Below are positions 1 to 6,785 of a DNA stretch of 64,000 bases, piece by piece; positions within the stretch are counted from its first letter, which is position 1, and every line of letters begins with the position of its first letter. Source of the stretch: Desulfocorpusculum sp964414345 (GTDB lineage Bacteria > Desulfobacterota > Desulfocorpusculales > Desulfocorpusculum); the NCBI GenBank assembly GCA_964414345.1, contig CAYPWF010000005.1:27415-91414 (forward strand), given 5' to 3'. A program made the position numbers and the translations under genes. Below the pieces are notes generated by a model. It saw only the letters and a list, made by a program, of their open reading frames with translations. It did no database searches and was not told where the DNA came from.

Positions 1-287
1 TCTGTTCCCACAGCAGTAAAAACAACGGCCACCACGCTTCTGTCCATGGAAGCCTTGTGAAACCCGGAGATGACCCCCTTTACCATCTCAGTGGTGTAGG
101 AGTTGTATTGCCTCGGGTTGTTCAATATGACCCAGGCCGAATAAAGCCCCTCCACGGGCCGGCCTTTGGGGTCCAAAATGGGCCTTTTCTCGTAAATGGT
201 GCAGGGGGCTTCTTTCCCAAAATGCTCATCCCCCCAAAGGTCGTGGTCTTTCATGCCTTTCTCTTTGGGCAGCCAATCCAGGGACAT
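1..287 (-). CDS. bamA: 6-oxocyclohex-1-ene-1-carbonyl-CoA hydrolase, N-terminal part (truncated by window edge)
   Basis: The minus strand opens with ATG at 287 behind a near-perfect Shine-Dalgarno (TAAGGAGGT, 292-300) and stays open for 95 codons to the window edge. The translation has the segments RPILDPKGRPVEGLYSAW, NNPRQYNSYTTEMVKGV and SVVAVVFTAVG, which I recognise as the start of BamA/Oah, a crotonase-superfamily enzyme. Family knowledge: it hydrates and opens the ring of 6-oxocyclohex-1-ene-1-carbonyl-CoA to 3-hydroxypimelyl-CoA in anaerobic benzoyl-CoA degradation and is used as a marker for that pathway. The catalytic part lies outside the window. It sits 110 bp downstream of padR in the same orientation, so the two may share a transcript. 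Identity rests on recalled family sequence, not on a search. Confidence 0.85.
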   Translation of the reverse strand, partial: MSLDWLPKEKGMKDHDLWGDEHFGKEAPCTIYEKRPILDPKGRPVEGLYSAWVILNNPRQYNSYTTEMVKGVISGFHKASMDRSVVAVVFTAVGT

Positions 288-397
288 CGCAACCTCCTTA
301 TTCTCTTGTTTCGTTATTTGCTGACTTGGATTTCTGATATCAACCAGCCGGCACCTGCTCGCAGCTTCTTATCTAAGCCCTTTCCTGTCCCCCTCCA

Positions 398-1003
398 TCA
401 CCCCCTCTCGGCTATCTTTCTTTGTCCCCCGAAGGCCTTCTCCCCGCCTTCCAAAAAAGCCACCTGGGACCACTCCTGACAACGCTCCACCCTATCCAAC
501 ATGACGTTGAGATGGTGCAGCTCGCTTCTGAATCTATCATGATCCTTTTCCAGCACCAGGAAGCGGTTAACAGGGGTCTTCCCCCTGTACTCCTCCATCC
601 TCTTCCTTAGGCTTCGAATGGTCTTTTCCAGCAGCACCTTTTTCTGCTTGAGGCAATCCAGAGCTTTTTCTTTATCCAAGGCGAAAATAAAAAAATATCC
701 CAGATTGGAAAGGTCATAGGTGATGTTCTTGTCCAGGAGGGACTTCTCAACAAGCCTGGCCAGACGTTCCCGGCCCTTGGAGGTAAGGCTGTAAACACGC
801 CTCTCTGGCATGAGCCCTTCCCTCTCCCTGCGGGAACTCACCATCCCTTGATCTTCAAGGGACCCCAGGGTCTTGTAAATCATGGGAGGGCTTATCTTGG
901 CCCAGGAGTCCATGCGGTGGACCTTGACCAGCTGGTTGATCTGGTAGCCGTGCATGGGCTCATCCAGGAGAAAACCCATTACCACCAGCTCATACTTGGA
1001 CAT
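398..1003 (-). CDS. PadR family transcriptional regulator
   Basis: 201 residues. The N-terminal ~90 residues form the PadR winged helix: ELVVMGFLLDEPMHGYQI, then a turn with ISPPMIYKTLGSLEDQGMV and the wing ending in RRVYSLTSKGRERL. The C-terminal half is charged and predicted coiled coil (about residues 110-180), as in the Vir_act_alpha_C dimerisation region. PadR-type proteins bind short palindromes and often respond to phenolic acids, drugs or aromatic ligands. The start ATG has GGAGG seven bases upstream. Upstream lies a consensus-like -35 with a perfect 7-bp inverted repeat at the transcription start, which suggests autorepression. The downstream neighbour is bamA, so control of aromatic degradation is a reasonable inference, not shown. 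Confidence 0.9.
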   Translation of the reverse strand: MSKYELVVMGFLLDEPMHGYQINQLVKVHRMDSWAKISPPMIYKTLGSLEDQGMVSSRREREGLMPERRVYSLTSKGRERLARLVEKSLLDKNITYDLSNLGYFFIFALDKEKALDCLKQKKVLLEKTIRSLRKRMEEYRGKTPVNRFLVLEKDHDRFRSELHHLNVMLDRVERCQEWSQVAFLEGGEKAFGGQRKIAERG

Positions 1004-1064
1004 CCCGGGCCTCCTCTAACGGGGCCTCCGAAATCTGCCGGAAGCCGTAAGCTAATCTACTTCT

Positions 1065-1087
1065 GACTAGTCTCTTTGAAACTAGTC
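1065..1087. promoter_or_regulatory. Inverted repeat, probable PadR operator
   Basis: Perfect 7-bp arms GACTAGT (1065-1071) and ACTAGTC (1081-1087) separated by 9 bp. It lies directly downstream of the -10 of the padR promoter. Spaced palindromes of this kind are typical PadR targets; binding is inferred from position and symmetry. Confidence 0.55.
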
Positions 1088-1088
1088 T

Positions 1089-1117
1089 TAGTTACCCTAC
1101 ATGGAATGGGATGTCAA
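1089..1117 (-). promoter_or_regulatory. Putative sigma-70 promoter of padR
   Basis: Read on the minus strand: perfect -35 TTGACA (1112-1117), 17-bp spacer, and a weak -10 TAACTA (1089-1094). The predicted start, about 1082, falls inside the inverted repeat at 1065-1087. It drives padR and possibly bamA. Confidence 0.55.
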
Positions 1118-1201
1118 GAGAATTTTTAGGTCTGTTTGGCACCAATGGGGGCAGGCAGCCGGGCGAATGGTATTTGATCCCAAACATCGGACTCCTCAAA
1201 C

Positions 1202-1225
1202 CAAGCTCTCCGGCCTGGAGGCTTG
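1202..1225 (-). terminator. Possible hairpin terminator after the repeat protein gene
   Basis: CAAGC-T-CTCC pairs with GGAG-GCTTG around a 5-base loop (9 bp with one bulge), 29 bp beyond the stop at 1254. The minus-strand 3' flank has only a short T-poor tail, so efficiency as an intrinsic terminator is doubtful. Confidence 0.35.
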
Positions 1226-1253
1226 ACTTTGAACCCTGAACTCTCCCGGCCTC

Positions 1254-2036
1254 TTACTCCTTGCCCGGAGCAGACCAAAGAAGCCCTCCTGCCTCGTCCA
1301 GAAGCAGGATGGAGGAAACAGGGGTGAAGAGCTTCTCCCCAGGGGCTTCTCCCTTAAGCCTTATTGAGCCAAGTGTGAGCCTGAGATTCCCTCGGGCGTC
1401 TCCCATCTGCAGGGTTGGCTCCCCCTGCTCCAGCACTCCGAGACCTGCCCTGGGCTCTCCTGTTTGGTCATAGAAATTGAGGAGCACATCCTCCTCCTCG
1501 CTGAAGCCCATATGTGCCCTGACTGTCTGCCGCCCATCCATAAGAAGAAGGGACGGGTCCCCCTGCAAACCTACCTTGGCAGCCAGTCTTGTGTGCCCTG
1601 TCTTGTCTCGAAGCTCTAGGCCAGGATCATTCCCTTGCCCCAGGCGCAGGCTGGCCCTGCCCTCTGCCGAGTCGTCCAAGAGGGTTACCTGCGGTGTACC
1701 TTCCATCCAGGTTCCCAGGATCACCCTGAATTCTCCCTGGCTGTCATGCAGGGAAAGAAAAGACTCCCCTAAGGGATCCAACCCGGCCATGAGTCTCACC
1801 CGGCCTGCCCGATCGTACAGCACGAGTCTGGCACCGCCTTCTCGATGCGCCCCAATCCTCCCCATGACTCTGCCCGAAGCGTCTATCACCCTGAACTCCT
1901 CTGCGGCTACAACCTTTTCCTTTAACACGGCCCTCTGAGCCGATACCCCCTGGACCTCCAGAAGGGTCCCACCTATCATGCCACCCAGCACACCCCCACC
2001 CAGGATACCCAGCAACTGAATCCACGATGCCTTCAC
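1254..2036 (-). CDS. Membrane-anchored repeat protein of unknown function
   Basis: 260 residues. Residues ~7-30 are a glycine-rich hydrophobic segment (single membrane anchor or uncleaved signal). The rest is a run of about eight degenerate ~24-residue units of the pattern hydrophobic-x-D-x-x-G-x-x-R-h-x-h-G, for example RVIDASGRVMGRIG, LVLYDRAGRVRLMAG and LLLMDGRQTVRAHMG. These would form a beta-rich solenoid outside the cytoplasm. I do not recognise a characterised family, although similar repeat proteins are annotated as hypothetical in several bacteria. It lies alone between padR and a small conserved gene, with no operon partner. Confidence 0.7.
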   Translation of the reverse strand: MKASWIQLLGILGGGVLGGMIGGTLLEVQGVSAQRAVLKEKVVAAEEFRVIDASGRVMGRIGAHREGGARLVLYDRAGRVRLMAGLDPLGESFLSLHDSQGEFRVILGTWMEGTPQVTLLDDSAEGRASLRLGQGNDPGLELRDKTGHTRLAAKVGLQGDPSLLLMDGRQTVRAHMGFSEEEDVLLNFYDQTGEPRAGLGVLEQGEPTLQMGDARGNLRLTLGSIRLKGEAPGEKLFTPVSSILLLDEAGGLLWSAPGKE

Positions 2037-2121
2037 TTACATGACCTCCTGTCAAGTTAAGTTTTCTCCATTCCCGGGGGACGGGATCGGGAAAAGGGTC
2101 TGCACCCTTAGTACTTGAAAA

Positions 2122-2415
2122 TCAAACCTCATGGTATTGCGGATTCCCCCAATCGGAAAAACTAAAGTTCTGTAGCACGCTGTGCCCGTTGAAGTCCAGC
2201 ACGCGGCAGTCGTCGGTCTGCTTCAGATCCTCCAAGACCAGTCGGTAATGCTCCCCATACCGTTGCATCACCTTTTCCAGGGGAAGCTCGTAGGCTACGA
2301 ACTTTCGTATCCCTTTGGAGGCAAGTTTCTCCACCAATTTTGGATCAGTGAGGGACTCAAAGTTTGTAAGTATCACTATGGGCCCTGTTCCTGTGAGGAA
2401 GATCCCGGCTTTCAT
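2122..2415 (-). CDS. Small conserved hypothetical protein
   Basis: 97 residues, beginning MKAGIFLTGTGPIVILTNF, with GGAGGAGG 6-13 bases upstream of the ATG. It is a compact alpha/beta sequence ending in a polar tail, without signal peptide or membrane segment. I recall similar ~95-residue proteins in sulfate-reducing and metal-reducing Deltaproteobacteria with the same opening and a LKQTDDCRVLDFNGH-like segment, all of unknown function. It is divergent from the sigma factor gene. Confidence 0.75.
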   Translation of the reverse strand: MKAGIFLTGTGPIVILTNFESLTDPKLVEKLASKGIRKFVAYELPLEKVMQRYGEHYRLVLEDLKQTDDCRVLDFNGHSVLQNFSFSDWGNPQYHEV

Positions 2416-2631
2416 GCGGCACCTCCTCCATCGGGTCTCCGATCCGCCATCCCCCTTAAGAAAGATTCTAACACAAAAGTTTGATACAGGCCTCCAAGGA
2501 TGGACCTAAACCCACGCCAAACAGATATCTTCTTTAAGCGTTTTCTAAAAAGATTTTCATGGGGTTGTAAACCTCCAGGCATGCAAAGTTCGTCAAATTT
2601 AGCGAAACCTGAGCTGGAAACGAGGGGGGCA

Positions 2632-3330
2632 ATGGATACAATCTTGGCTCTGGCAGATCCCTCTGTTGTGGGTGCGCAACTCCTGTGCTATAAGGATCAA
2701 GAAGCTTCATGGATCAAGACACAGGAGCAACCTGCGCTTCATATGGACCTCAGTGATGAAGAGCTCGTGGAGTTGGCCAAAGGTGGAGATCGAAGGGCCT
2801 TCGAGGAGCTGGTGGTGCGCCACCAGGAGCGAGCTTATTCCCTGGCTTTGCACATGTGCCTGGGGGATACCCTGGAAGCCCAGGATCTCACTCAGGAAGC
2901 CTTTCTGCGGGCATTTCGAAATATCGGAAATTTCAGAGGGGACTCAGCGTTCTATACCTGGCTTTTCAGGATCGTGGTAAATACCTGCCTGGATGGAAGA
3001 CGAAGAAAACTGCGCTGGGAAAACCTGTTTTCTTTTTGGAGATCCAGGTCCGAGGAGCAGGAGGAAAGCGACGAGCTGGAGGCGCAAGCAGATCCCAAGC
3101 CCGGTTCCGACCCTTTGGCCATGTTAAGCAACAAGGAGCTTTCCAGACAGGTGCGAAAAGCCCTTGAGGGACTTCCTCCAAGGCAAAGGATGGCCCTTCA
3201 GCTGAAAGTCATCCACGGTATGAGCCTCAAGGAGATCTCCGAACTAATGGGAGCTGCCGAGGGGACTGTGAAGAGCCATCTTTTCAGGGCCACCCACAGG
3301 CTTCAGCAGGAGCTGAAGGACTGGCTGTGA
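2632..3330 (+). CDS. ECF-type RNA polymerase sigma-70 factor
   Basis: RpoE-like sigma factor. Region 2 is GGDRRAFEELVVRHQERAYS through AQDLTQEAFLRAFRNIGNFRGD and FYTWLFRIVVNTCLD. A variable acidic linker (EEQEESDELEAQ) follows. Region 4 is ALEGLPPRQRMALQLKVIHG followed by the HTH MSLKEISELMGAAEGTVKSHL. I start at the ATG at 2632 because GAGGGGG lies just upstream; this leaves a ~37-residue extension before the conserved region. A later ATG (2743) has no clear ribosome site, and the longest frame would begin at 2500. It is followed after 19 bp by its presumed anti-sigma factor. Confidence 0.92.
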   Translation: MDTILALADPSVVGAQLLCYKDQEASWIKTQEQPALHMDLSDEELVELAKGGDRRAFEELVVRHQERAYSLALHMCLGDTLEAQDLTQEAFLRAFRNIGNFRGDSAFYTWLFRIVVNTCLDGRRRKLRWENLFSFWRSRSEEQEESDELEAQADPKPGSDPLAMLSNKELSRQVRKALEGLPPRQRMALQLKVIHGMSLKEISELMGAAEGTVKSHLFRATHRLQQELKDWL

Positions 3331-3349
3331 AGTTAGGGAGGAAAGAACC

Positions 3350-3841
3350 ATGAAAGAATGCTCCCGTTTCAAAGAACATCTCCTACTGGATGTGCACCAA
3401 GAGCAGCTTCCCGAGCATGATAAGTGGCTGGAACATCTGGCAACATGCTCTGAGTGCCGGCAGGAGAGGGAGAAACTAGAGGCCATGCTCCTCAAAGTGG
3501 AGCAGGCTTGGCGTGTTCCCCAGCCAACTTCCTTTGAGTCGGCCAGGCTTAAGAAATCAATTCTCCAAGAATTGGAAAAAAGGCCGAGCAGTATGAGAAA
3601 CTGGGCCTGGCCGGTTAGGTTGCCGGTTCCTGCTTTAGCCGGGGCAGTGATGATAATGGTGGCGGGATGGTTGGGCTGGCAGCATTTTGCACCCCACAGG
3701 ATGGAGAGCAACAATCCTGAGAGCGAAGAGAGGCTTTTGGTTCAGGAAAAGGATCTCTTGGAGGACATGGAGCTTTTGGAAGACATGGACGTAATCCAGA
3801 GACTGGTTCAAATCCTGGACAAGAAGGAGGCCGTGCTCTGA
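3350..3841 (+). CDS. Zinc-finger anti-sigma factor, single-pass membrane protein
   Basis: 163 residues. The N-terminus carries the ZAS zinc-binding pattern: His29-x3-Cys33-x2-Cys36 in HLATCSEC, with an extra upstream His23. One membrane helix spans about residues 84-105 (ALAGAVMIMVAGWLGW). A short acidic periplasmic tail rich in Leu, Glu and Asp follows. The family holds a cognate ECF sigma factor inactive through the N-terminal domain until an envelope or redox signal releases it. Immediate location behind the sigma gene, with AGGGAGGAAAG before the ATG, supports that pairing. Confidence 0.85.
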   Translation: MKECSRFKEHLLLDVHQEQLPEHDKWLEHLATCSECRQEREKLEAMLLKVEQAWRVPQPTSFESARLKKSILQELEKRPSSMRNWAWPVRLPVPALAGAVMIMVAGWLGWQHFAPHRMESNNPESEERLLVQEKDLLEDMELLEDMDVIQRLVQILDKKEAVL

Positions 3842-3876
3842 GCAAAAGCGCGGTTTGAGGCAAGCCTGGGGAAGTG

Positions 3877-4398
3877 ATGAAAAAGACTAGCCTATTGGAC
3901 ATCTCCTGGATTAGGTCTTTGAGCTTGGGGTGGGGTATCATATTTCGGCTGGGGCTAGGTTCCTTATTTTGGGCTGCTGTTGGGCTGGCTGGGCCAGGCA
4001 TATCAGTTGCTTTAGATACCGCCTACGATCAGGACCCGATTCAGAGACTCAAACCACCCCCTTCAGTGGAACGGAGGCTTCCACCTCCCCCCACTGAGAA
4101 GCGAAGAGCTCCTTCTGAAGCCCCAAGCAGACTTACACCAGAGGAAAGGGGGAGACTGCACCAAAGACTCCAGCAGTTCCGTTCCCTCCCCCCTGAGAAG
4201 CGTGAGAACCTGCGGGAGAGATGGCAGAGGTGGAAGAGCCTCCCCCCTCAGGATCAAGACCTGTATCGCAAAAGGTTCGAGCAGTGGAGAAGCCTTCCTC
4301 CGGATGAACAGTTGCGCTACCGCCAGAAACTCAGAAATCCGGAAAAGCTGAGCCCTCAAGAACGAGACGAAATCCGCCAAAGGTTCTTGGGACGCTGA
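3877..4398 (+). CDS. DUF3106-like exported protein with PPE/W repeats
   Basis: 173 residues from the ATG at 3877 (a GTG lies one codon earlier). N-terminal hydrophobic segment, about residues 20-45, probably a signal peptide. A Pro/Arg-rich linker follows, then three to four ~22-residue helical units of the form RWQRWKSLPPQDQDLYR. This LPP-x-x-x-R-W pattern is that of DUF3106 proteins, which commonly lie beside ECF sigma / anti-sigma pairs. It is the third gene of the sigma operon, so a periplasmic sensor or target role is plausible but not established. High positive charge suggests binding to anionic envelope polymers; that is inference. Confidence 0.75.
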   Translation: MKKTSLLDISWIRSLSLGWGIIFRLGLGSLFWAAVGLAGPGISVALDTAYDQDPIQRLKPPPSVERRLPPPPTEKRRAPSEAPSRLTPEERGRLHQRLQQFRSLPPEKRENLRERWQRWKSLPPQDQDLYRKRFEQWRSLPPDEQLRYRQKLRNPEKLSPQERDEIRQRFLGR

Positions 4399-4455
4399 GC
4401 ATCAGGGCCCAGACTCTGGCACAAGCCGAGCAGCATCTTTCACCAACAGCACTAA

Positions 4456-4648
4456 CCCGGATTATACTGCAAGGCCTGTGACTTTGGGGGCCACGCCCCC
4501 CCAAGCCCCAGGCACTCTCTAGCATATCCCGACTCTGACCAGGGCCGAATCTGAAACCGAGGATCAGGGTGTCTTTGAGCATGGCCCGGTTTGTCCGAAC
4601 AATCCATTGAGATAACCCGCATTATTTACTTATGGTGAATGATGTGGG
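4456..4648 (+). repeat. MITE-like element, copy A
   Basis: 193 bp in the 424-bp gap between the DUF3106-like gene and acuA. Left end CCCGGATTAT; right end GTGAATGATGTGGG, near inverted repeats of each other. The last ~35 bp fold into a 13-pair hairpin with G-U pairs. Shares ACCAGGGCC, CTGAAACCG, TTTGAGCATGG and the terminal hairpin, in the same order, with copy B, and GATCAGGGTGT-TTTGAGCATGG with copy D. No gene is seen in this gap. Confidence 0.75.
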
Positions 4649-4822
4649 CCGCGTGCGGGTTGGCTTTTCCATGTGATAGGCCGAGTTGAACCATACTCGA
4701 GAACATGCTGATTTCAGGTTCTGGGGGGTATGTGAGAAAATGTGGAAATTTGGCTGGGGCTTGAGGGTTTCCCTTAGGTCCAAATCCTGCAAAATCAAAG
4801 CCCATCCGCCCTGCAATGCGGG

Positions 4823-5467
4823 CTAGTTTGTCTCTAGAATCCCGAACAAGAGCTTTCTGAACCGACGGATATCCAGCTCTGAGACCCTTGAGCCTATTCG
4901 GGCTAAGAACACATTTTCCTCTCTTATGGCTACGTTGGGCTCGTTGGTTGGGTACTCCTTGAAACCATATGGTTTCATCAAGTTGATCATCATCTGGCGA
5001 TACTGGGCCAGGGTAAAGCCGGTCCCCTCCAAATCCCAATGCCAGGAAAATCCGTTCATATAAGCTATCTTCTCCTCATAGAAGTCCCTGTCCATGGCCA
5101 TGTGTACCAGTTTTTGGGCGATCCCCAGGTTTCTCCAGTTCCGGCTTACCTCGATGGCTCCCATTTCATACATGAGTTTTCCCAAGGCAGCCCACCTTTC
5201 CCCTGGGGAGGGGTAATAGCAGCAGGCATATCCCACCACCATATTTCCATCTGCCAGTGCCAAGATCACATTCCCATCCTCCCCGGAAGCTATTCGTTGG
5301 AACAGCTCCAGCTTCTGTATCATGGAGGAGTAATGAGCGAATCTTCCCAACCCCGGGTCCAATTTAAGTCCGAGAAAGGACTCTGGTGGGCAAAGTGCCC
5401 TGAAAAGCAGCTCCCCCCTGGGGGTCTCAACCCTTTGCTCATTGATCTGACCGGGCTTGGGGCACAT
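4823..5467 (-). CDS. acuA: AcuA-like protein N-acetyltransferase (GNAT)
   Basis: 214 residues. GNAT core with VVGYACCYYP, then GAIEVSRNWRNLGIAQKLV (acetyl-CoA pyrophosphate loop R-x-x-x-G-I-A). The C-terminal signatures WHWDL and FLARIG are those I recall from Bacillus AcuA. AcuA acetylates and inactivates acetyl-CoA synthetase at its catalytic lysine; relatives in other bacteria control acyl- or aryl-CoA ligases. I chose the ATG at 5467, which shares one base with the stop of the upstream GNAT gene (TGATG), implying translational coupling; a TTG five codons earlier is less likely. In a likely benzoate degrader, a ligase-silencing enzyme fits; the substrate is inference. Confidence 0.75.
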   Translation of the reverse strand: MCPKPGQINEQRVETPRGELLFRALCPPESFLGLKLDPGLGRFAHYSSMIQKLELFQRIASGEDGNVILALADGNMVVGYACCYYPSPGERWAALGKLMYEMGAIEVSRNWRNLGIAQKLVHMAMDRDFYEEKIAYMNGFSWHWDLEGTGFTLAQYRQMMINLMKPYGFKEYPTNEPNVAIREENVFLARIGSRVSELDIRRFRKLLFGILETN

Positions 5468-6033
5468 CAGAAGTCGCTCCAATCCCGATGAAGATTCTTC
5501 ACCATAATTACCAGGTCGTGGTAACCTCCCTGGGGATCCTTCACATAGTCTTCAAGAACAGCCGCCTTGAAGAAGTCCAGCTTCTGGACCCCTCTCATGG
5601 CCGCATCCTCCACCCCTGCTACGAACTCCGCCACAAGCTTCTCTACCCCCATTCCCATGGCCAATTTAACCAAATCCAGAAGCATCCAGGTGCCAAGTCT
5701 TTGGCCCCTGTAAACCGGATCAACCATTATACGGATATGTCCCACATGGCTAAGGCAGCCCCAAGATCTCCTGTGGAGGCTCAAGTTAGCCACTATCAAA
5801 CCATCGGACTCCCTGACAGCAACCATGGGGAGGACCCTTTGGTAATCCATCTGCTGGAACCAACTTCTTATAACCTGAGGATCTGAAACGTTTTCTCGTC
5901 TGAACCATCTTTCCCTCTCAGGAATACGAGAAAAGAAATGGTTCAGCCCCTCCTCGTCTTCCAACACCATGGGGCGAAGTAACACGGGAGTCCCATCCTT
6001 GAGCACCACCAGCTTGGGGTAAGCATCGAACAT
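5467..6033 (-). CDS. GNAT family N-acetyltransferase
   Basis: 188 residues. Begins MFDAYPKLVVLKDGTPVLLRPM, then a GNAT fold. The acetyl-CoA-binding segment is IRIMVDPVYRGQRLGTWML (R/Q-x-x-G-x-x/G). The ATG at 6033 is preferred over one seven codons upstream because AAAGGAGAG sits seven bases before it. It is translationally coupled to the AcuA-like gene downstream, so the two acetyltransferases may act together or on related targets. Resembles the acetyltransferase domain found in protein acetyltransferases (Pat type) more than antibiotic-modifying GNATs, but the substrate is unknown. Confidence 0.8.
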   Translation of the reverse strand: MFDAYPKLVVLKDGTPVLLRPMVLEDEEGLNHFFSRIPERERWFRRENVSDPQVIRSWFQQMDYQRVLPMVAVRESDGLIVANLSLHRRSWGCLSHVGHIRIMVDPVYRGQRLGTWMLLDLVKLAMGMGVEKLVAEFVAGVEDAAMRGVQKLDFFKAAVLEDYVKDPQGGYHDLVIMVKNLHRDWSDF

Positions 6034-6100
6034 GCCGCATCTCTCCTTTCCCATAGCCTCAATGACTCCTACCGCCTCAACTGCAGCTGCCTCCCAATTT

Positions 6101-6766
6101 TCATCGAGGCCCCCTGATTTTTCGAATGTGTTCCATTATCCTGGAAGCCACCTTTGAGGAGTCCAACCCGAGCACCTTTGCTATTTGGGTTAAGAAACCT
6201 TTCACGTAAACATCCGGAGGCAAGAAGTCATACGAATCCTCTTCAATAGACCGAAGATGGCCTCGTCCTATCTTGGTTCTTTGGGCTATTTCCTCCAGGC
6301 TTACAGAGCGGATCTCTCGCACCTGACGAAGCAATGCCCCGGTCCATTCTCCCCTTTGCTCTGCTGCTGCGAGGAGTTCCCTAACACGCTGTTCCATTTC
6401 TTCTCGCAGCTTTGGATCTTGCACAGAATGCGTTTCCAAACCTCTTGGCTTGGGCGGTATGGGAAGCACTGGGTCAGCAGCCGCAAGCCTCAAGTGCTGC
6501 TCTGCCTCAAGGGGATAAAATCCCTTTTGCCTCAGAATCTCATCCCAATGGCCCCTCCGCTCCGGATCCATCAGGACGTTATAAGCCTCATGCACCTTGT
6601 TTAGGATTTCCTCACGTTGCTCCTCTGTGAAAAGTCCTGCTGTAGCCATGTGGCCGGGCCCGTAAGTCTTGAGAGCTATCTGAAAAGCCCTCTTGATCTC
6701 TGCCACCGTAGCCCTTGGATCCACATCTAGGACCTCGTAAGGATTCAGGGTTCCTAGCTCTATCAT
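6101..6766 (-). CDS. J-domain-like protein with RodZ-type helix-turn-helix
   Basis: 221 residues from ATG 6766 (GGGAG six bases upstream; a longer TTG form overlaps the ATPase gene). Residues ~1-75 look like a DnaJ domain: LNPYEVLDVDPRATVAEIKR, then AYNVLMDPERRGHWD. The HPD tripeptide that stimulates DnaK is absent (the loop reads TYGPGHMAT). Residues ~145-215 form a RodZ/HTH_25-type helix-turn-helix, with IRSVSLEEIAQRTKIG and VYVKGFLTQIAKVLG. No transmembrane helix follows. It lies 19 bp behind the MinD/ParA-type ATPase gene and probably acts with it. The combination is reported in Deltaproteobacteria without assigned function, as far as I recall. Confidence 0.75.
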   Translation of the reverse strand: MIELGTLNPYEVLDVDPRATVAEIKRAFQIALKTYGPGHMATAGLFTEEQREEILNKVHEAYNVLMDPERRGHWDEILRQKGFYPLEAEQHLRLAAADPVLPIPPKPRGLETHSVQDPKLREEMEQRVRELLAAAEQRGEWTGALLRQVREIRSVSLEEIAQRTKIGRGHLRSIEEDSYDFLPPDVYVKGFLTQIAKVLGLDSSKVASRIMEHIRKIRGPR

Positions 6767-6785
6767 GGAATCTCCCAGCCTCTTA

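Noticed and set aside
57..479. 140-residue open frame on the plus strand
   Set aside because: It is antisense to bamA, which has an excellent ribosome site and a recognisable product.
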